Origin: Canariomyces notabilis
Lineage: Eukaryota; Ascomycota; Sordariomycetes; Sordariales; Chaetomiaceae
Direction: 5' to 3'
Assembly: GCF_033297395.1 (NCBI RefSeq)
Contig: NW_027041824.1
Location: forward strand, 1,058,211 to 1,122,210
Length of the DNA stretch: 64,000 bases
Part shown: positions 23,609 to 35,296 of the stretch, piece after piece
Numbering within the stretch: position 1 is the first letter of the stretch
Layout of the letters: every line of letters begins with the position of its first letter
Made by a program: the position numbers and the translations under genes
The notes under the pieces: model-generated
Database searches by the model: none
Told to the model about the DNA's origin: nothing
What the model saw: only the letters and a program-made list of their open reading frames with translations

Positions 23609-24274
23609 TTCAGGGGGATTACTTGTTGATGGGGGGACTATACTCGGCCTGGGCGATCCTCGAGCGGCAGCCTTGACAGCTCAGCAGCGCTGAAAGCGCC
23701 CCGAAGACTGAGTAGCCATGTCTCTGGTGCTAACGAAGCTTCTTGCCTGAGTTGGCCGGGACCGTTTTGTGCCAGAAGCTGGACTACTGCGGCATACAAA
23801 TGGGAAGGCAGCCTGGTATAACGCTCCCCTGGTCGCCCCCTCTCTCTCCGTAGCTGGGGCGCTACTAATGGTGACAGATCGGGAGATTCACTGCGCTTGA
23901 GACTGCTCGACATCTCTGCGCAATGATCCTGGTTGGAGGAGCCGCCCCGTGGACGATCGGCCTGTCAGGAGCCTGGCGGATAGTGATTGCGGTCTGTCTT
24001 GTTCAGGCGCAGAAGCGGCAGGGAAGAAGTGACCTAAACTCCCGTCATCAGTAAGAAGGATAGGGGCCGAGTGGAAGTCGGGAGCTATCATATACAAAGA
24101 GAACAGAAAGCTGGGAAAACCTTCAGAATATCCCGGATGCTCTATATCTTGGAAGCTGGGAAATGCTGGCGCCTAGAGATTACTGTCCACTTGGCCTAGA
24201 CTATAATGTGTGAATGTATGTACAGTACTGCAGCTCTAAGATGAGAGTTATGTATGTATTGAGGCGAGGAGAGA

Positions 24275-24570
24275 CGAGGCCCTGTCTGGTCAGGTCAACA
24301 AGATGTGGACTGGTCAGGTCAACAAGGTGGGGGTTGGTCAGGTCAACTCATCGTTCGCGTTCTCGAGGAGTTCAACGCAAGTACGCAGGACCAGCAAAGC
24401 AATCCCAAACTTCTTCTTTTTCAACATTGGTCACTGACTTTGTTTGAACAGCACAGTTCGATGACTTGTCACTAAACACATTATGCCTCTGGTCGTCAAA
24501 CGCTAGGTATTGCACGCAGCATGGAAGACTGGTCAGGTCAGCTACAGGGCACTGGTCAGGTCAGCACGCG
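24275..24570. repeat. Degenerate minisatellite with core CTGGTCAGGTCA
   Basis: Three consecutive 24-nt units beginning CTGGTCAGGTCAACAAG lie at about 24275-24350. Two more copies of ACTGGTCAGGTCAGC lie at about 24530-24565. Each unit contains a direct duplication of GGTCA. Looser GGTCAA copies continue to about 24790, next to the inverted repeat. Confidence 0.7.
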
Positions 24571-24607
24571 CCAACTTTGGTGTGTATGTAATATTCGTAC
24601 ACACTTC

Positions 24608-24966
24608 GTACCATTTTCAGTGGGGAAACCGATCATCGTTGGATTCCGCTCACACAGCCACAATGACCATTGAAGCCACACTACCAAAGCTTGGCATACA
24701 GTTTGCAGTTGTCAGATCAACCAAGTCAATTTAACGCCAGTCAGTCCATCAACGTACAAAGAAGGTCAACGTAGGAAGGTCAATCCTCAATAGCACAAGA
24801 TCTGGGCGGCGTTAGGATCTTAAAATCCATCTGGTCACTACAAATTTGGCTGGGAAATGACACCTTACCAAATTCACGGACTGTACGCCAAGGCTTGGCG
24901 GCCCTGTCTGTGGCTGGGTGACGGGAATCCAACGGTGATCGGTTTCCCCACTGAAAATGGTATGTA
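24608..24966. repeat. Inverted repeat, about 100-nt arms (decayed MITE-like element)
   Basis: The left arm at about 24609-24710 reads CCATTTTCAGTGGGGAAACC, then GATCATCGTTGGATTCC. The complement of about 24868-24962 reads the same with ACC for ATC. Similarity continues through CACAGCCACA and AAGC(T/C)TTGGC(A/G)TACAG with one indel. The spacer is about 160 nt and carries no protein frame. Arms of this length with several transition differences suggest an old non-autonomous DNA transposon. Confidence 0.65.
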
Positions 24967-26573
24967 CCATTGCTTCGTTTGTATTTTCGTCTCTTTGAGA
25001 CTTATACGGACCAATAATTCTTGTCTGTACGGATACAGTACAAGTACTTCTTATCATATTGGCTCTTGGGGATCTTTACTGTGGTAGCAGTTCGCCACGT
25101 AATTGTTTACCGCAGACCTCGCATGGAATAGCCTCGGGACTGTGGGACTCCTGGACTTGAATCTTCTAGTCAACCAAAATCGAGACACGTTTTCATTATG
25201 GGAGGGAACGGCACCAGACAGTTGCGTTTAGACAGGCAAGCACCATCAGCACTAACCACGGAGCCTTCTACATACGGAGCACAGTCTACGGAGGTCCTCA
25301 ACTGTAGATTGAGAACGCAGGCTCGAGCCAGGGCCACACGCCTCGACGCGTACTGTACGGCAAGGCTGTCGATGAGCAGAGTGGCAGAGTGAGTTACAGT
25401 ACAAATCACAGTTTGTGTACGGAGTACGTAGAAATTTAGCCCAGACTTCAATGCCGCCCGATGCAGGCTCAGCGGCCCATGCGGCCAATGACGTTTTCGT
25501 CCGAGGCAACTGGCGCTAATCTCTCAGGGGGTGGTTCAGTCAGATTCATACCGTAACGTCAATGTAGCACAGCAGTCCGACCACCACCTCCAAACACTGC
25601 CTTCTCATGAACTCGCATGTTGTTTACAGCCCGCAGTACGCTGCCCTGTGAGTTTAGATATCGCGCCACACATTCTTGGTTTGGTTTCCCTGGACCATTT
25701 CTTGATAGGACAATGCGTGAATGGACCTCTGTTGACACCCAGTCATCAGTTACCAGGGGTCGCACGGGCCGACGGCAACCACAAACATGCCAAGACGAAT
25801 TCTTCCCCAGATCATTTTACGCGAAAGTTCACATGCTGATTGGTGCTGGGGACGATCACCACTCAATTGGGTGAATGCAGTCTGCGAGTCGGCCGGCATT
25901 GGGCAGTCTAATGTAAAAATTCGAGTTGTCATCAGGCCCTCGTTCCACCCCAAACACACGTCAACAACAGTCCGTGGAACGGTATGGATAGTGTAGTCGA
26001 GGTAGTGTAGAATCAGATGGATCGTGGGAGAGTGAGGGGATGGAATCATATGTCCGGATGGTTGCACGGAAAAGGGATTAAAAATGCCAGGGGCCCCGTA
26101 TTCTGCCAGGTTTCTTCTCCGCGCTGCGCCGCGCGACTGGACGGGAAGGGAGATCCTCGCGATTTGGGAGCCACTGTGGAGACATGCTCAAGGGAGGCAG
26201 CGCGACTCGAATGCAAGCCCAGTGCCAGATGGCCCTCTTCACTGGGCAGGGGACATTGCCCAGCCCCCGGATCACGCCCAAAGACTGCAGCAATCCCTGG
26301 CTCGGTCCTTCCCCGGGGTGATGGGTTAGGCAAGGTATATAGAAAGAACATCCCTCATTGTAGCGAGGAATGTGTTCCTTCCCTACTTTGTTTTGGCTCT
26401 AGGGGCATACCACATCAAGAGAACGTCCACCACTCGCTCTCTTTTTGAACGTTCCTCTTACATTCGTTCATTGTACGTACGTGTATAATATCGTATACCA
26501 CACCAGCTGAAGCAGCCCGGCTCGAATCACCAAGCACCGACTACTTGATAATATTGTATCATAATCAACCAAC

Positions 26574-27227
26574 ATGCGCGCTGTCTCCGTTGTCCTCGCC
26601 GGCGTCTTCGCCCTCGTCGCGAGCGCCCAGTCAACGACGAGCGGCTCCGCGGCTACTCCCACCACCACAGACCCGGTCCAAGCCTCCATGATCGCCTGCA
26701 TTGAAGCTTGCACTCCCGGCGACGTGAGCTGCACATCCAAGTGCATCGCCGTCCCGAACCCCAACGAGTCCCAGGTAGGTGTCACTCCAGCTCTGTCACT
26801 CTCTAAAACCCACACTACGAAGCCCAGCGTTCGCTAACCACGACTCACCTTTCACCAGGTCAACGCCACCAACAACTGCGTGGCGGCCTGCCCTCAGGGC
26901 AACGGCACGGAAAGCGACATCCGCAACTACGAGACATGCGTCTCAGACTGCATTGGCCAGAACTACTTCACCACGTCGGGCGGGACTCCCAGCCCCACGG
27001 GCGGCGCCGGCTCTGGCTCCGGCTCCGGATCTAGCGGCAGCGCCAGCGGTGAGGCTTCGGGCACCGCCGGCAGCACTGGTGCCTCTGGTACTGCTGGTGG
27101 GCAGGCCTCGCCAACTGACTCCTCTGCCCCCGCGGCGTCGTCTACTGGCGCGGCTAGCCAGATGCTCCGGATGACTGGGTCTGCCGCTGGGTTGTTCGGG
27201 TTTTTGGCTGCTGTTTTGGCGCTGTGA
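26574..27227 (+). CDS. Small Cys-rich GPI-anchored surface protein
   Basis: Exons 26574-26774 and 26859-27227 give about 189 aa. The signal peptide is MRAVSVVLAGVFALVASAQ. The mature N-terminal part has eight cysteines in two similar halves: ACIEAC with CTSKC, and NCVAAC with CVSDC. Each half has CxxxC pairs, so the domain looks internally duplicated. A Gly/Ser/Ala/Thr-rich linker follows, then the hydrophobic tail AAGLFGFLAAVLAL, which fits GPI anchoring. It does not fit the CFEM spacing well. No function can be assigned. Proteins of this layout are common in fungal cell walls. The 84-nt intron has donor GTAGGT and a CTAAC branch site. Confidence 0.85.
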
Positions 27228-27468
27228 GCGCCATCTCATTTAATGTGGTGGATCGGGCTGTATGGGATGGAATGGAATGAAGTTAAAGACGGGATGATCA
27301 GTGGAGGGCGTAATAGGTTTGGTTGGGATCGGATTTACAGCGTTTCCAGTATGTCACTGCTGCAGTGTGTACGTCACGGGTAATAGTGTCAGCATCAAAA
27401 CACGGGCGCGTCTGTTATGCCTCAATGGTTTGGACTTTGTGTGCATGCGATTGCGGTGTTTTTCTTGC

Positions 27469-28431
27469 CTATGACGTCCGCGGTACGACGGGTTCGACTT
27501 CGCTTACCCACGGCAGGTTGAGCTGCTTCATCTCAACCGCCAGCTGGAAAAGATAATCGAGACTGGCGTCCAGCAGCATCGTGTCAGCAAACCCGAGGCC
27601 CAATGTCCTCCCTAAAGGGGATTCGGCGGTGGATTCTCACCTCTCGCACTGCGTCTTCGCCTTGTGCACATTGTCGCCCCACACGTAGACACCGTGCCTC
27701 CTCACCAGCACGGCATATGTGTCGGGATACTTATCCATAGCCTCCTCGAGGAACTCGGTCAGGTCCTCCTCGTGCGCCGTGTTCTCGATGACGGGAATGA
27801 CCAGCGTGTCGTGGTACCCCAGGTTCCCACTCTTGCCGAAGCCCCGCCCAAAACCCTTGATCTGCTCGATGTTGTTGATGCGGAACTCGCGGGACCCTCC
27901 CTGGGCCTCAAGGAGCATGGTCACCAGCACGGCCCAGTGCGAGTGCGTGTGGATGCAGCAGCCCGCGCGCCGCTTGGTGAAGGCCGCCAGGAACAACGGC
28001 GTGCACTGGCTCGGCTTGTGCTGCGGCGGGCTGCGCAGGTAAACCCGCTTGCGCCGGTCCAGCGACTGCGCCTGCGCTGCGAGCGACAGGACGTAAATGT
28101 CGGACGGCTTCATCAGCTCCTTCTGCACGCCTGATGGCGCGATGTAGACCAGGTCACTGTGTCATGGTGCCATGGGTACCATGGTGGTTAGTTGAAGGTG
28201 CGGATGGGATGGGATGGCGGGGTAATGGATGAGGAGGGGTTCAGTTGTAATAGATGGTCCATACTCATCACGAATCGAGGCTCCTCCGCCTGTGCCAGTC
28301 ACCCAGCCAAGCGTCCAGAACTTGGCGCAAAGAGAGGGGATCAGGTTTGCCGGGTGCTCCGGGTTGTCGGACTGGACAAGGTGGTCATTGTTGTTGTCGT
28401 CGGCCGGTTGGCCGTTTGAGGGCGGGGTCAT
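27469..28431 (-). CDS. mde1: Methylthioribulose-1-phosphate dehydratase
   Basis: Exons 28431-28265, 28156-27641 and 27562-27469 give about 258 aa. It is a class II aldolase/adducin-fold protein. The pieces PANLIPSLCAKFWTLGWVTG and TGGGASIRD precede the splice, then DLVYIAPSGVQKELM follows. The metal site is CCIHTHSHWAV and a later His in VRRHGVYVWG. The C-terminal exon restores ESLDYLFQLAVEMKQLNLPW. The enzyme dehydrates 5-methylthioribulose-1-phosphate in the cytosolic methionine salvage pathway. The frame stays open 31 codons upstream of the ATG at 28431 but has no other ATG, and homologues start close to this Met, so 28431 is chosen. No other salvage gene is in the window. It is convergent with the small GPI protein gene, 241 nt apart. 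Confidence 0.92.
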
Positions 28432-29926
28432 TCTCGTGCCGGCGTCGGGACCTCCGTGCGGTGCGAGGGGGATGTATGCTGGGTCGGGACTCTCGAGATA
28501 GCCGGTTCCTGTGCCGATAGCCAAAGCAGGCAGGTCCCCCTGGTTCAGGTTTCAGAGGCTTCAATCCGGTAGCTCCGGTGAGGCTGTCTCTGGCGGCAAT
28601 TTTGGCGGAGTCGGCAGTATAAAAGCGCAAATGAGGCTATTTGGGGCTAAATTGACTAGGTCCGGAGCGGCCCTCCACAATGACACTTTGGCATGCCGAA
28701 CGGCTCGGGAGTTCATGCGGCCGCTTGCTTAGGTAGCAGCTTTGCGGCAACGGCTCCACCTCGAGGTATATCGCCGGCTTTTGTGAACGACGGCTGCACT
28801 ACCCAGGGCATCTCTGAGATGACTTCCACGTGGTCTCTTTCCACTTTGCGGACATCGAGGACCAACTTTACACTAGCAAAAGAGAACACGAGTCGCAGAC
28901 TACCTTGGGGACTAACGTAAACTCTTTCGCTTTCGAGCTCGGTATGTATGTATGTAGACGGCAGCTGTCAACAGGATTGAAAGCTGGAACAGAGCTACGG
29001 CTGCTGTGAAACTTCCGACTTCATGCTGTCTCAAGTCATCGGGGTACGACTTCTTCACTAAACTAGCACTTCCAATTGCAGCCAAGCATTCGAAGTATCC
29101 AGTAATACTCAGCTTAGTATGGACAGTCATGTGTCGCTCTATGGCATTGATATAGAGAGTCTAGTCCTGGTTATCATGTCATGTTAGAGAGGGTCTCCCA
29201 GTGTCGACTTAGGGGTGAAGCTCGCTTTCACATGAAGCTTTGAGAGGTCAGTGTTGCAAAACTGTAGCAGAGGTGAACTATTACCTGGTCTCGCTGTTAA
29301 ATGCCTGCCGTTGTCTTACAGACGGCACCGTCCTAGCTGCACACACTCGAATCGTTCGATTAGAGCCAACCTTGGAGTCGATTGGCGACATACGAGTTCA
29401 AGGAATAAGATACTGAGTCTATAGACAAGAATGATTGTAACTTGAAAGCAGTTGAATTGCAAAGTCCAGTGTGAAACAGACTCCCGTTCTAGCATCGGGC
29501 ATTATCTACATACAGTTGCAGTTCACACATGATAGCAAGTGAGAAGGATGAGGAGACTGGGATTGAGGCTGTCCAATCGAAGGTTCGAAGGCCTTCCACC
29601 TGGGGTCCGCAGGGGCCACTCCGAGTGGCCAATCCCCCGCAGTCCCGCTGTTACGGCAGCCGAAGCTCAAAGCTCAGGAATGTTAAAGACACGTTGTCAG
29701 AAATCGCCCACCGAGCTTCAAATTCACCACTCGCAGCTGCCTCTGCAAGCTTGGGCGATTTCCTTTTCCCTCGAGCTCTGGGAGCGATTATCCATTGCCC
29801 AACCCCAACGCATCGTCTGTCCCCGTAGACGATCTTTCCTTCCTCAATCGACCTTTGTGTCCTTTGCATCCTCCTTTTGTCAGACCACATCGCTGAGCTG
29901 CTTGAGACGACGCTCGGCCATCCAAA
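28432..29926. other. Divergent intergenic region (mde1 / calnexin)
   Basis: 1.5 kb expected to contain both promoters. A TATAAAA at about 28618 points toward the plus strand, but no gene follows it closely. Frames between 29529 and 29926 are leader sequence of calnexin or chance. No repeats were recognised. Confidence 0.5.
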
Positions 29927-31888
29927 ATGAGGTTCAACGTCGCCGCCGCTGCCGCCAGCGCAGCGCTCTTCGTTGGCGGCGTGAACGCCGAAGACCAGAA
30001 GGTGCTCAAGGATGAAAGCAGCTCTGTCGCCGAGTCGGCGACCAAGGCTGCCCCAGAGCTTCCGACCTTCACTGTGAGTGTCGTCCAAGCTCCAATCCCC
30101 TTCTCCTGGACACCCACCTTCTCCTGAGCGACGACAAGGGCATTGCAATGACGAAACCACGAATTCCAAAATCATTTTGCTAACGCAGCTGAATTGCAGC
30201 CCACCAAACTCAAGGCTCCATTCCTCGAGCAGTTCACCGATGACTGGGAGGCGCGATGGAAGCCCTCGCATGCCAAGAAGGACACGCAAGGTGACGAGGA
30301 GTGGGCATACGTCGGCGAGTGGGCGGTTGAGGAGCCCATCGTCTACAAGGGAATGGAGGGCGACAAGGGGCTTGTGGTCAAGAATGCTGCTGCCCACCAC
30401 GCCATCTCCGCCAAGTTCCCCAAGAAGATTGACCCCAAGGGCAAGACCCTGGTGGTTCAATACGAGGTCAAGTTGCAGAGTACGTCTACCCCTCCTTTAC
30501 ATTGCCTTGGATCGTGGCACTAACGTCCGTTTCCCTTGCAGATGGCCTCGAATGCGGTGGTGCCTACCTCAAGCTCCTGCGGGAGAACAAGGCCCTGCAC
30601 CAGGAGGAGTTCTCCAACACGACTCCGTACGTGATCATGTTCGGTCCCGACAAGTGCGGCCACACCAACAAGGTCCACTTCATCTTCAACCACAAGAACC
30701 CCAAGACGGGCGCGTATGAGGAGAAGCACCTCACCTCTCCTCCTACCGCCAAGATCGTCAAGACCACAGAGCTCTACACGCTCATCGTCCACCCCAACAA
30801 CACGTACGTCATCCAGCAGAACGGCGAACAGGTCAAGGAGGGTAGCCTCCTCGAGGATTTCAACCCTGCGGTCAACCCTCCGAAGGAGATTGACGACCCC
30901 AAGGACAAGAAGCCCGATGACTGGGTTGACGAGGCCCGTATTCCTGACCCCGATGCCAAGAAGCCCGACGACTGGGACGAGGATGCCCCGTACGAGATTG
31001 TCGATGAGGAGGCTACCCAGCCGGCTGATTGGCTCGTTGACGAGCCCCTCACCATCCCTGACCCCGAGGCCCAGAAGCCCGAGGACTGGGATGATGAGGA
31101 GGACGGCGATTGGATTGCCCCCACTGTTCCCAACCCCAAGTGCGCTGATGTTTCTGGCTGTGGCCCGTGGACCAAGCCCATGAAGAAGAACCCCGACTAC
31201 AAGGGCAAGTGGACCGCGCCGCTCATTGATAACCCGGCCTACAAGGGTCCCTGGGCTCCTCGCAAGATTAAGAATCCCGACTACTTTGAGGACAAGACCC
31301 CCGCCAACTTTGAGCCCATGGGCGCTGTAAGCTCCCTCCAATGTATTTTGACTTGGTTTCCCGTTGCTAACATTCCCGTAGATTGGCTTCGAGATCTGGA
31401 CCATGCAGAACAATATCATGTTCGACAACATCTACATCGGCCACTCGGTTGAGGATGCCCGCAAGCTCGCCGATGAGACTTTCTTCAAGAAGCACCCCGT
31501 CGAGACGGCCCTGGAGACTGCCGACAAGCCGAAGGAAGAGGAGAAGCCCAAGTCGCCCATGGACCTGAAGTTCCTCGACGACCCCAAGAAGTACATTCAG
31601 GAGAAGCTCGACCTCTTCCTGACCATTGCCAAGAGGGATCCCCTCGAGGCCATCAAGTTCGTCCCCGAGATTGCCGGTGGTCTTGCTGCCCTCTTCGTCA
31701 CTGTTGTCGCCCTGCTCTTCGGTCTCGTCGGTCTGGGATCCTCTCCCGCCCCTGCGGCCAAGAAGGTCGCTGCTGATGCGAAGGAGAAGGCCAAGGAGGT
31801 CAAGGACAAGGTTGCATCGGCCGCCACCACTGGCGCCGAGACTGTCAAGTCGGAGGCCAGCAAGCGCACCACACGGAGCCAATCGTAG
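29927..31888 (+). CDS. Calnexin, ER membrane chaperone
   Basis: Exons 29927-30073, 30200-30479, 30542-31326 and 31382-31888 give 572 aa. The signal peptide is MRFNVAAAAASAALFVGGVNA. The lectin domain includes GLECGGAYLKLL, TPYVIMFGPDKCG and KVHFIFNHKNPKTGAYEEKH. The P-domain carries the tandem motifs PDPDAKKPDDWDED, PDPEAQKPEDWDDE and the following GxW-type repeats (NPDYKGKWTAPLIDNPAYKG). After IGFEIWTMQNNIMFDNIYIG comes one transmembrane helix (GLAALFVTVVALLFGLVGLG) and a Lys/Ala-rich cytosolic tail ending SKRTTRSQS. Calnexin binds monoglucosylated N-glycans and retains folding glycoproteins in the ER. The four exon joins all keep the frame. Confidence 0.97.
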
Positions 31889-32654
31889 ATGGCAAACCAT
31901 ACACGACACTATTCATGTCAAGTCGAGTTTCTGGGGAGGGAAATTGAACGGAGATAGCACTCGGATTAGCGGATGGGCAGTTGCCAGGTACCGCAATCCA
32001 AGCTTGGTCGGGACTTGGGCAGTGACTGTTAGGCACTACTTTTTTGCGTTATCCTGCTTATTATTTGATCGGCGGAGTCCCAGGGCGCATATGTATTCTA
32101 GGCACACAAAAGACAGTGTGGCGTTGGTACTAATAAAGGTGCCATGTTTGTTTTCCGGTATCCAAAGTTGTTTTTCCCGGCCCGTTGCCAGAACCCGGAG
32201 GGCCCCATCCGTGACAGCACCCGCGACTCTCGGCGGGCCCCACTGGAGCTACCCCGGCCGCTTCGACCAATTGGGCGGAAGCGATCGGCGGTCGGCATGC
32301 AACGGCTTTGGGGTCAGCGGGGTTGTTCTCCACCTTCGGCTCTCGTTCCCCAGGACATGTCCCATAAGAGCGGTAGCCGCTGGCCGGATAAAGGGAGAGA
32401 GTGTGCTACGCATTTCCCATTGCAGTGGACGGGATGCACTGGACATAACTTGCCATCACGCAGCTCATTACATAGGCAAGGTACTGTCTGTACTGGGAAC
32501 GGGCGAATCCCCAAGCAATTCGGTGCTTAATTATAGACGCCGGCTATTTCGCAGCTTCCTGGCCCCAACCACGTTTACCGCTTTCCGCTTCCCGGATCCC
32601 AATTAATCCCACCCATTCATCAACGACCGATCTCAGTCTCTCCGCAACAACACA
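31889..32654. other. Intergenic spacer
   Basis: 766 nt between calnexin and the MMSDH gene, both plus strand. Frames through here are read-through of the calnexin tail in other phases. No features were recognised. Confidence 0.5.
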
Positions 32655-34467
32655 ATGCGCCGCCTTGCGACCAGGGCCGCTTCAGCATCTGCCACCGTCG
32701 GTCGTCAAATTTCATCACCTAGTTGTCCTAGAGCCGCCGCAATACTCGGCTCGTCAGCAAGAATGGCCCCGCCAACCAAGTCAACCGTTTCGGCGACGGC
32801 GGTGAGGAGGTTGCATGCCACGGCACAACATTTGCGTCCCGCCTCGGCAGCGGCGGGCCTTGCGAGCACGAGCACCAGCTACCCAACTACTCACGACAAG
32901 ATCCAGGAGGTGCACGACACGCCCTATTTCATTGACAACAAGTTCTTGAGCTCGAGCACCACCCAATTCATCGACCTGCACGACCCGGCAACAAACAACC
33001 TTGTGACCCGCGTGCCCCAGAATACCGATGAGGAACTCAAGGCGGCCGTTGCCTCGGCTCAGAAGGCGTTCGAGACATGGCGACAGACCAGCGTACTGCA
33101 CCGCCAGCAAATCATGTTCAAATTCGTAGCCCTCATCCGCGAGAACTGGGACCGCCTGGCCGCGAGCATCACGCTCGAGCAGGGCAAGACGTTTGCGGAT
33201 GCCAAGGGCGATGTGCTGCGCGGTCTGCAGGTTGCCGAGGCCGCGTGCGCTGCGCCGGAGCTACTCAAGGGAGAAGTGCTGGAGGTGGCCAAGGACATGG
33301 AGACGAGGACCTACCGGGAGCCGCTGGGCGTTGTTGCGGCCATCTGCCCATTTAGTGCGTTTTCCCCTTTAATATGTCGCCCCTAGACGTGCAGCTGACC
33401 TGCTTCACAAAGATTTCCCCGCCATGATCCCGCTTTGGTGCATCCCCATCGCGACCGTCACGGGCAACACGCTCATCCTGAAGCCCTCGGAGCGCGACCC
33501 GGGCGCGGCCATGATCCTGGCCGAGCTCTGCCAAAAGGCCGGGTTCCCCGACGGCGTCATCAACGTGGTGCACGGCGCCCACCGCACCGTCAACTTCATC
33601 CTCGACGAGCCCGCCATCAAGGCCATCAGCTTCGTCGGCGGCAACAAGGCGGGCGAGTACATCTTTACACGGGGTTCAGCCAACGGCAAGCGCGTGCAGG
33701 CAAACCTCGGCGCAAAGAACCACGCGGCCGTCCTGCCGGACTGCAACAAGAACCACTTCCTCAACGCCGTCGTGGGCGCCGCGTTCGGCGCCGCGGGGCA
33801 GCGGTGCATGGCGCTCTCGACGCTCGTCATGGTGGGCGAGACCAAGGAGTGGCTGCCGGAACTCGCCGAGCGCGCAAAAACCCTCAACGTCAACGGCGGG
33901 TTCGAGCCCGGCGCCGACCTGGGGCCCGTCATCTCCCCGCAGAGCAAGGCGCGCATCGAGGGCCTGATCGCCTCGGCCGAGCGCGAGGGCGCCACCATCC
34001 TCCTCGACGGCCGCGGCTACAAGCCGCCCAAGTACCCCAACGGCAACTGGATCGCGCCCACCATCATCTCCAACGTAACCCCCGACATGCAGTGCTACCG
34101 TGAGGAGATTTTCGGGCCCGTGCTGGTCTGCCTCAACGTCGATACCCTTGACGAGGCCGTCGAGCTGATCAACAGAAACGAGTATGGCAACGGTGTGGCC
34201 ATTTTTACGAAGTCGGGCGCCACGGCCGAGTCGTTCCGCCGCAGCATTGAGGCCGGCCAGGTCGGTATTAACGTGCCCATCCCTGTGCCCCTGCCCATGT
34301 TCAGTTTCACGGGCAACAAGAAGAGTGTTGCGGGCGGCGGGGCAAGTACTTTTTACGGCCGCCCGGGAGTCAACTTTTACACGCAGCTCAAGACGGTCAC
34401 GGCCATGTGGGCTGGGGCGGATGCTATCTCGCAGAAGGCGGATGTCGCTATGCCGACGCATAGTTGA
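32655..34467 (+). CDS. Methylmalonate-semialdehyde dehydrogenase (acylating), mitochondrial
   Basis: Exons 32655-33354 and 33413-34467 give 584 aa. The first about 75 residues are Arg/Ala/Ser-rich (MRRLATRAASASATVGRQ) and act as a mitochondrial presequence. The aldehyde dehydrogenase fold follows, with FETWRQTSVLHRQQIMFKF, REPLGVVAAICPFNFPAMIP across the intron, LKPSERDPGA, and the catalytic Cys (about residue 365) in AAGQRCMAL. The strings GANLxxKNHA-like (QANLGAKNHAAVLPD) and GVNFYTQLKTVTAMW mark the MMSDH subfamily. It converts methylmalonate semialdehyde or malonate semialdehyde with CoA and NAD+ to propionyl-CoA or acetyl-CoA, in valine, thymine and beta-alanine breakdown. A second in-frame ATG (SARMAPPTK) inside the presequence could give a shorter form. 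Confidence 0.95.
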
Positions 34468-35296
34468 ACTCGTCCGGGGAGGGGTGGGGTGGGGTGGGAG
34501 GGGAAAGGTTGTTGATACATACGTACTGGGCAATGCGGACGAAGGGAAAATCACAAGTATATGACTAGTTGAGCATGTTTAGGTGTTTATACGCTGGTTG
34601 AGTTGTTATGTACCTATCTACCTGCCTGCGTTGCTTACCTAGGTGTCAAATCTAAGTGAACGGGTTCTGTTCCGCCGAACTGCCTTCTGCATGCTCCTAA
34701 CTCTACAGGTGCTCACTACCAATCTCCTAGTACCCGGGGGATAGTAGTGGGGTTGATACCAGTGCCTTTGACATGGCGTAAGGGTGGTGGCATCAGTCTG
34801 GGGATAGAGGGCTAATCGTGTAGGCGAACGAGAGAGTAGGGAGTTGGATCCGGGGATCGAACGGTTAGAATCCGAACTACAACTGGGTTTCCCGGGGACG
34901 AGAACCGCATGACAATCTTGTTGTATCCGGGTGATAACCGGACATCTCTCAGCTTAACCACAGCCGGTGATCAACACAATACACGCGGAACAGGTAACCG
35001 AACTGGCCGTTCAACACAAGATATAGTTATGATAGGACACTGGTTTCACCTGTACCCATCAGAGCAATGGGGTGCCGGTTTGATTGTACAGTGCTGGCCG
35101 TCCAACGAGCCAAGGCCATGTAAGTATACAACACGATACTATGTATCTTGATCCTCCACCGTTCCAAGTCAAACCAAGTCCCAAACAAAAGCCGCGAAAC
35201 GCCTTGCCAGCCATGCAATGCAGAATGCAGTCCCCAGCTCTAACAGCAGGCTGACAAGAATACATAACAAGCCCCTCCCATCATCAGGATAATGCT
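34468..35296. other. Convergent intergenic region
   Basis: 830 nt between the MMSDH and cdc6 3' ends. A reverse-strand GTTCGATCCC-like string near 34855 recalls a tRNA B-box, but no matching A-box or acceptor stem was found. Nothing else was recognised. Confidence 0.5.

Larger units (their letters stand above)
23609..26573. other. Long intergenic region with repeats
   Basis: Almost 3 kb without a supportable gene. It holds a GGTCAGGTCA minisatellite (24.28-24.57 kb), an inverted repeat (24.61-24.97 kb) and one exact TACGGAGTAC at 25418-25427. A TATA-like TATATAG lies near 26336, about 235 nt before the next start codon. The many short frames are chance. Confidence 0.6.

Noticed and set aside
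28432..28524. 31-residue N-terminal extension of the methylthioribulose-1-phosphate dehydratase
   Set aside because: No ATG in the extension (it begins with TTG), and family members start close to the Met at 28431.
34800..34920. tRNA-like B-box string (GTTCGATCCCCGG) on the minus strand
   Set aside because: No A-box at the right distance, no acceptor-stem pairing and no plausible anticodon arm could be found by eye.
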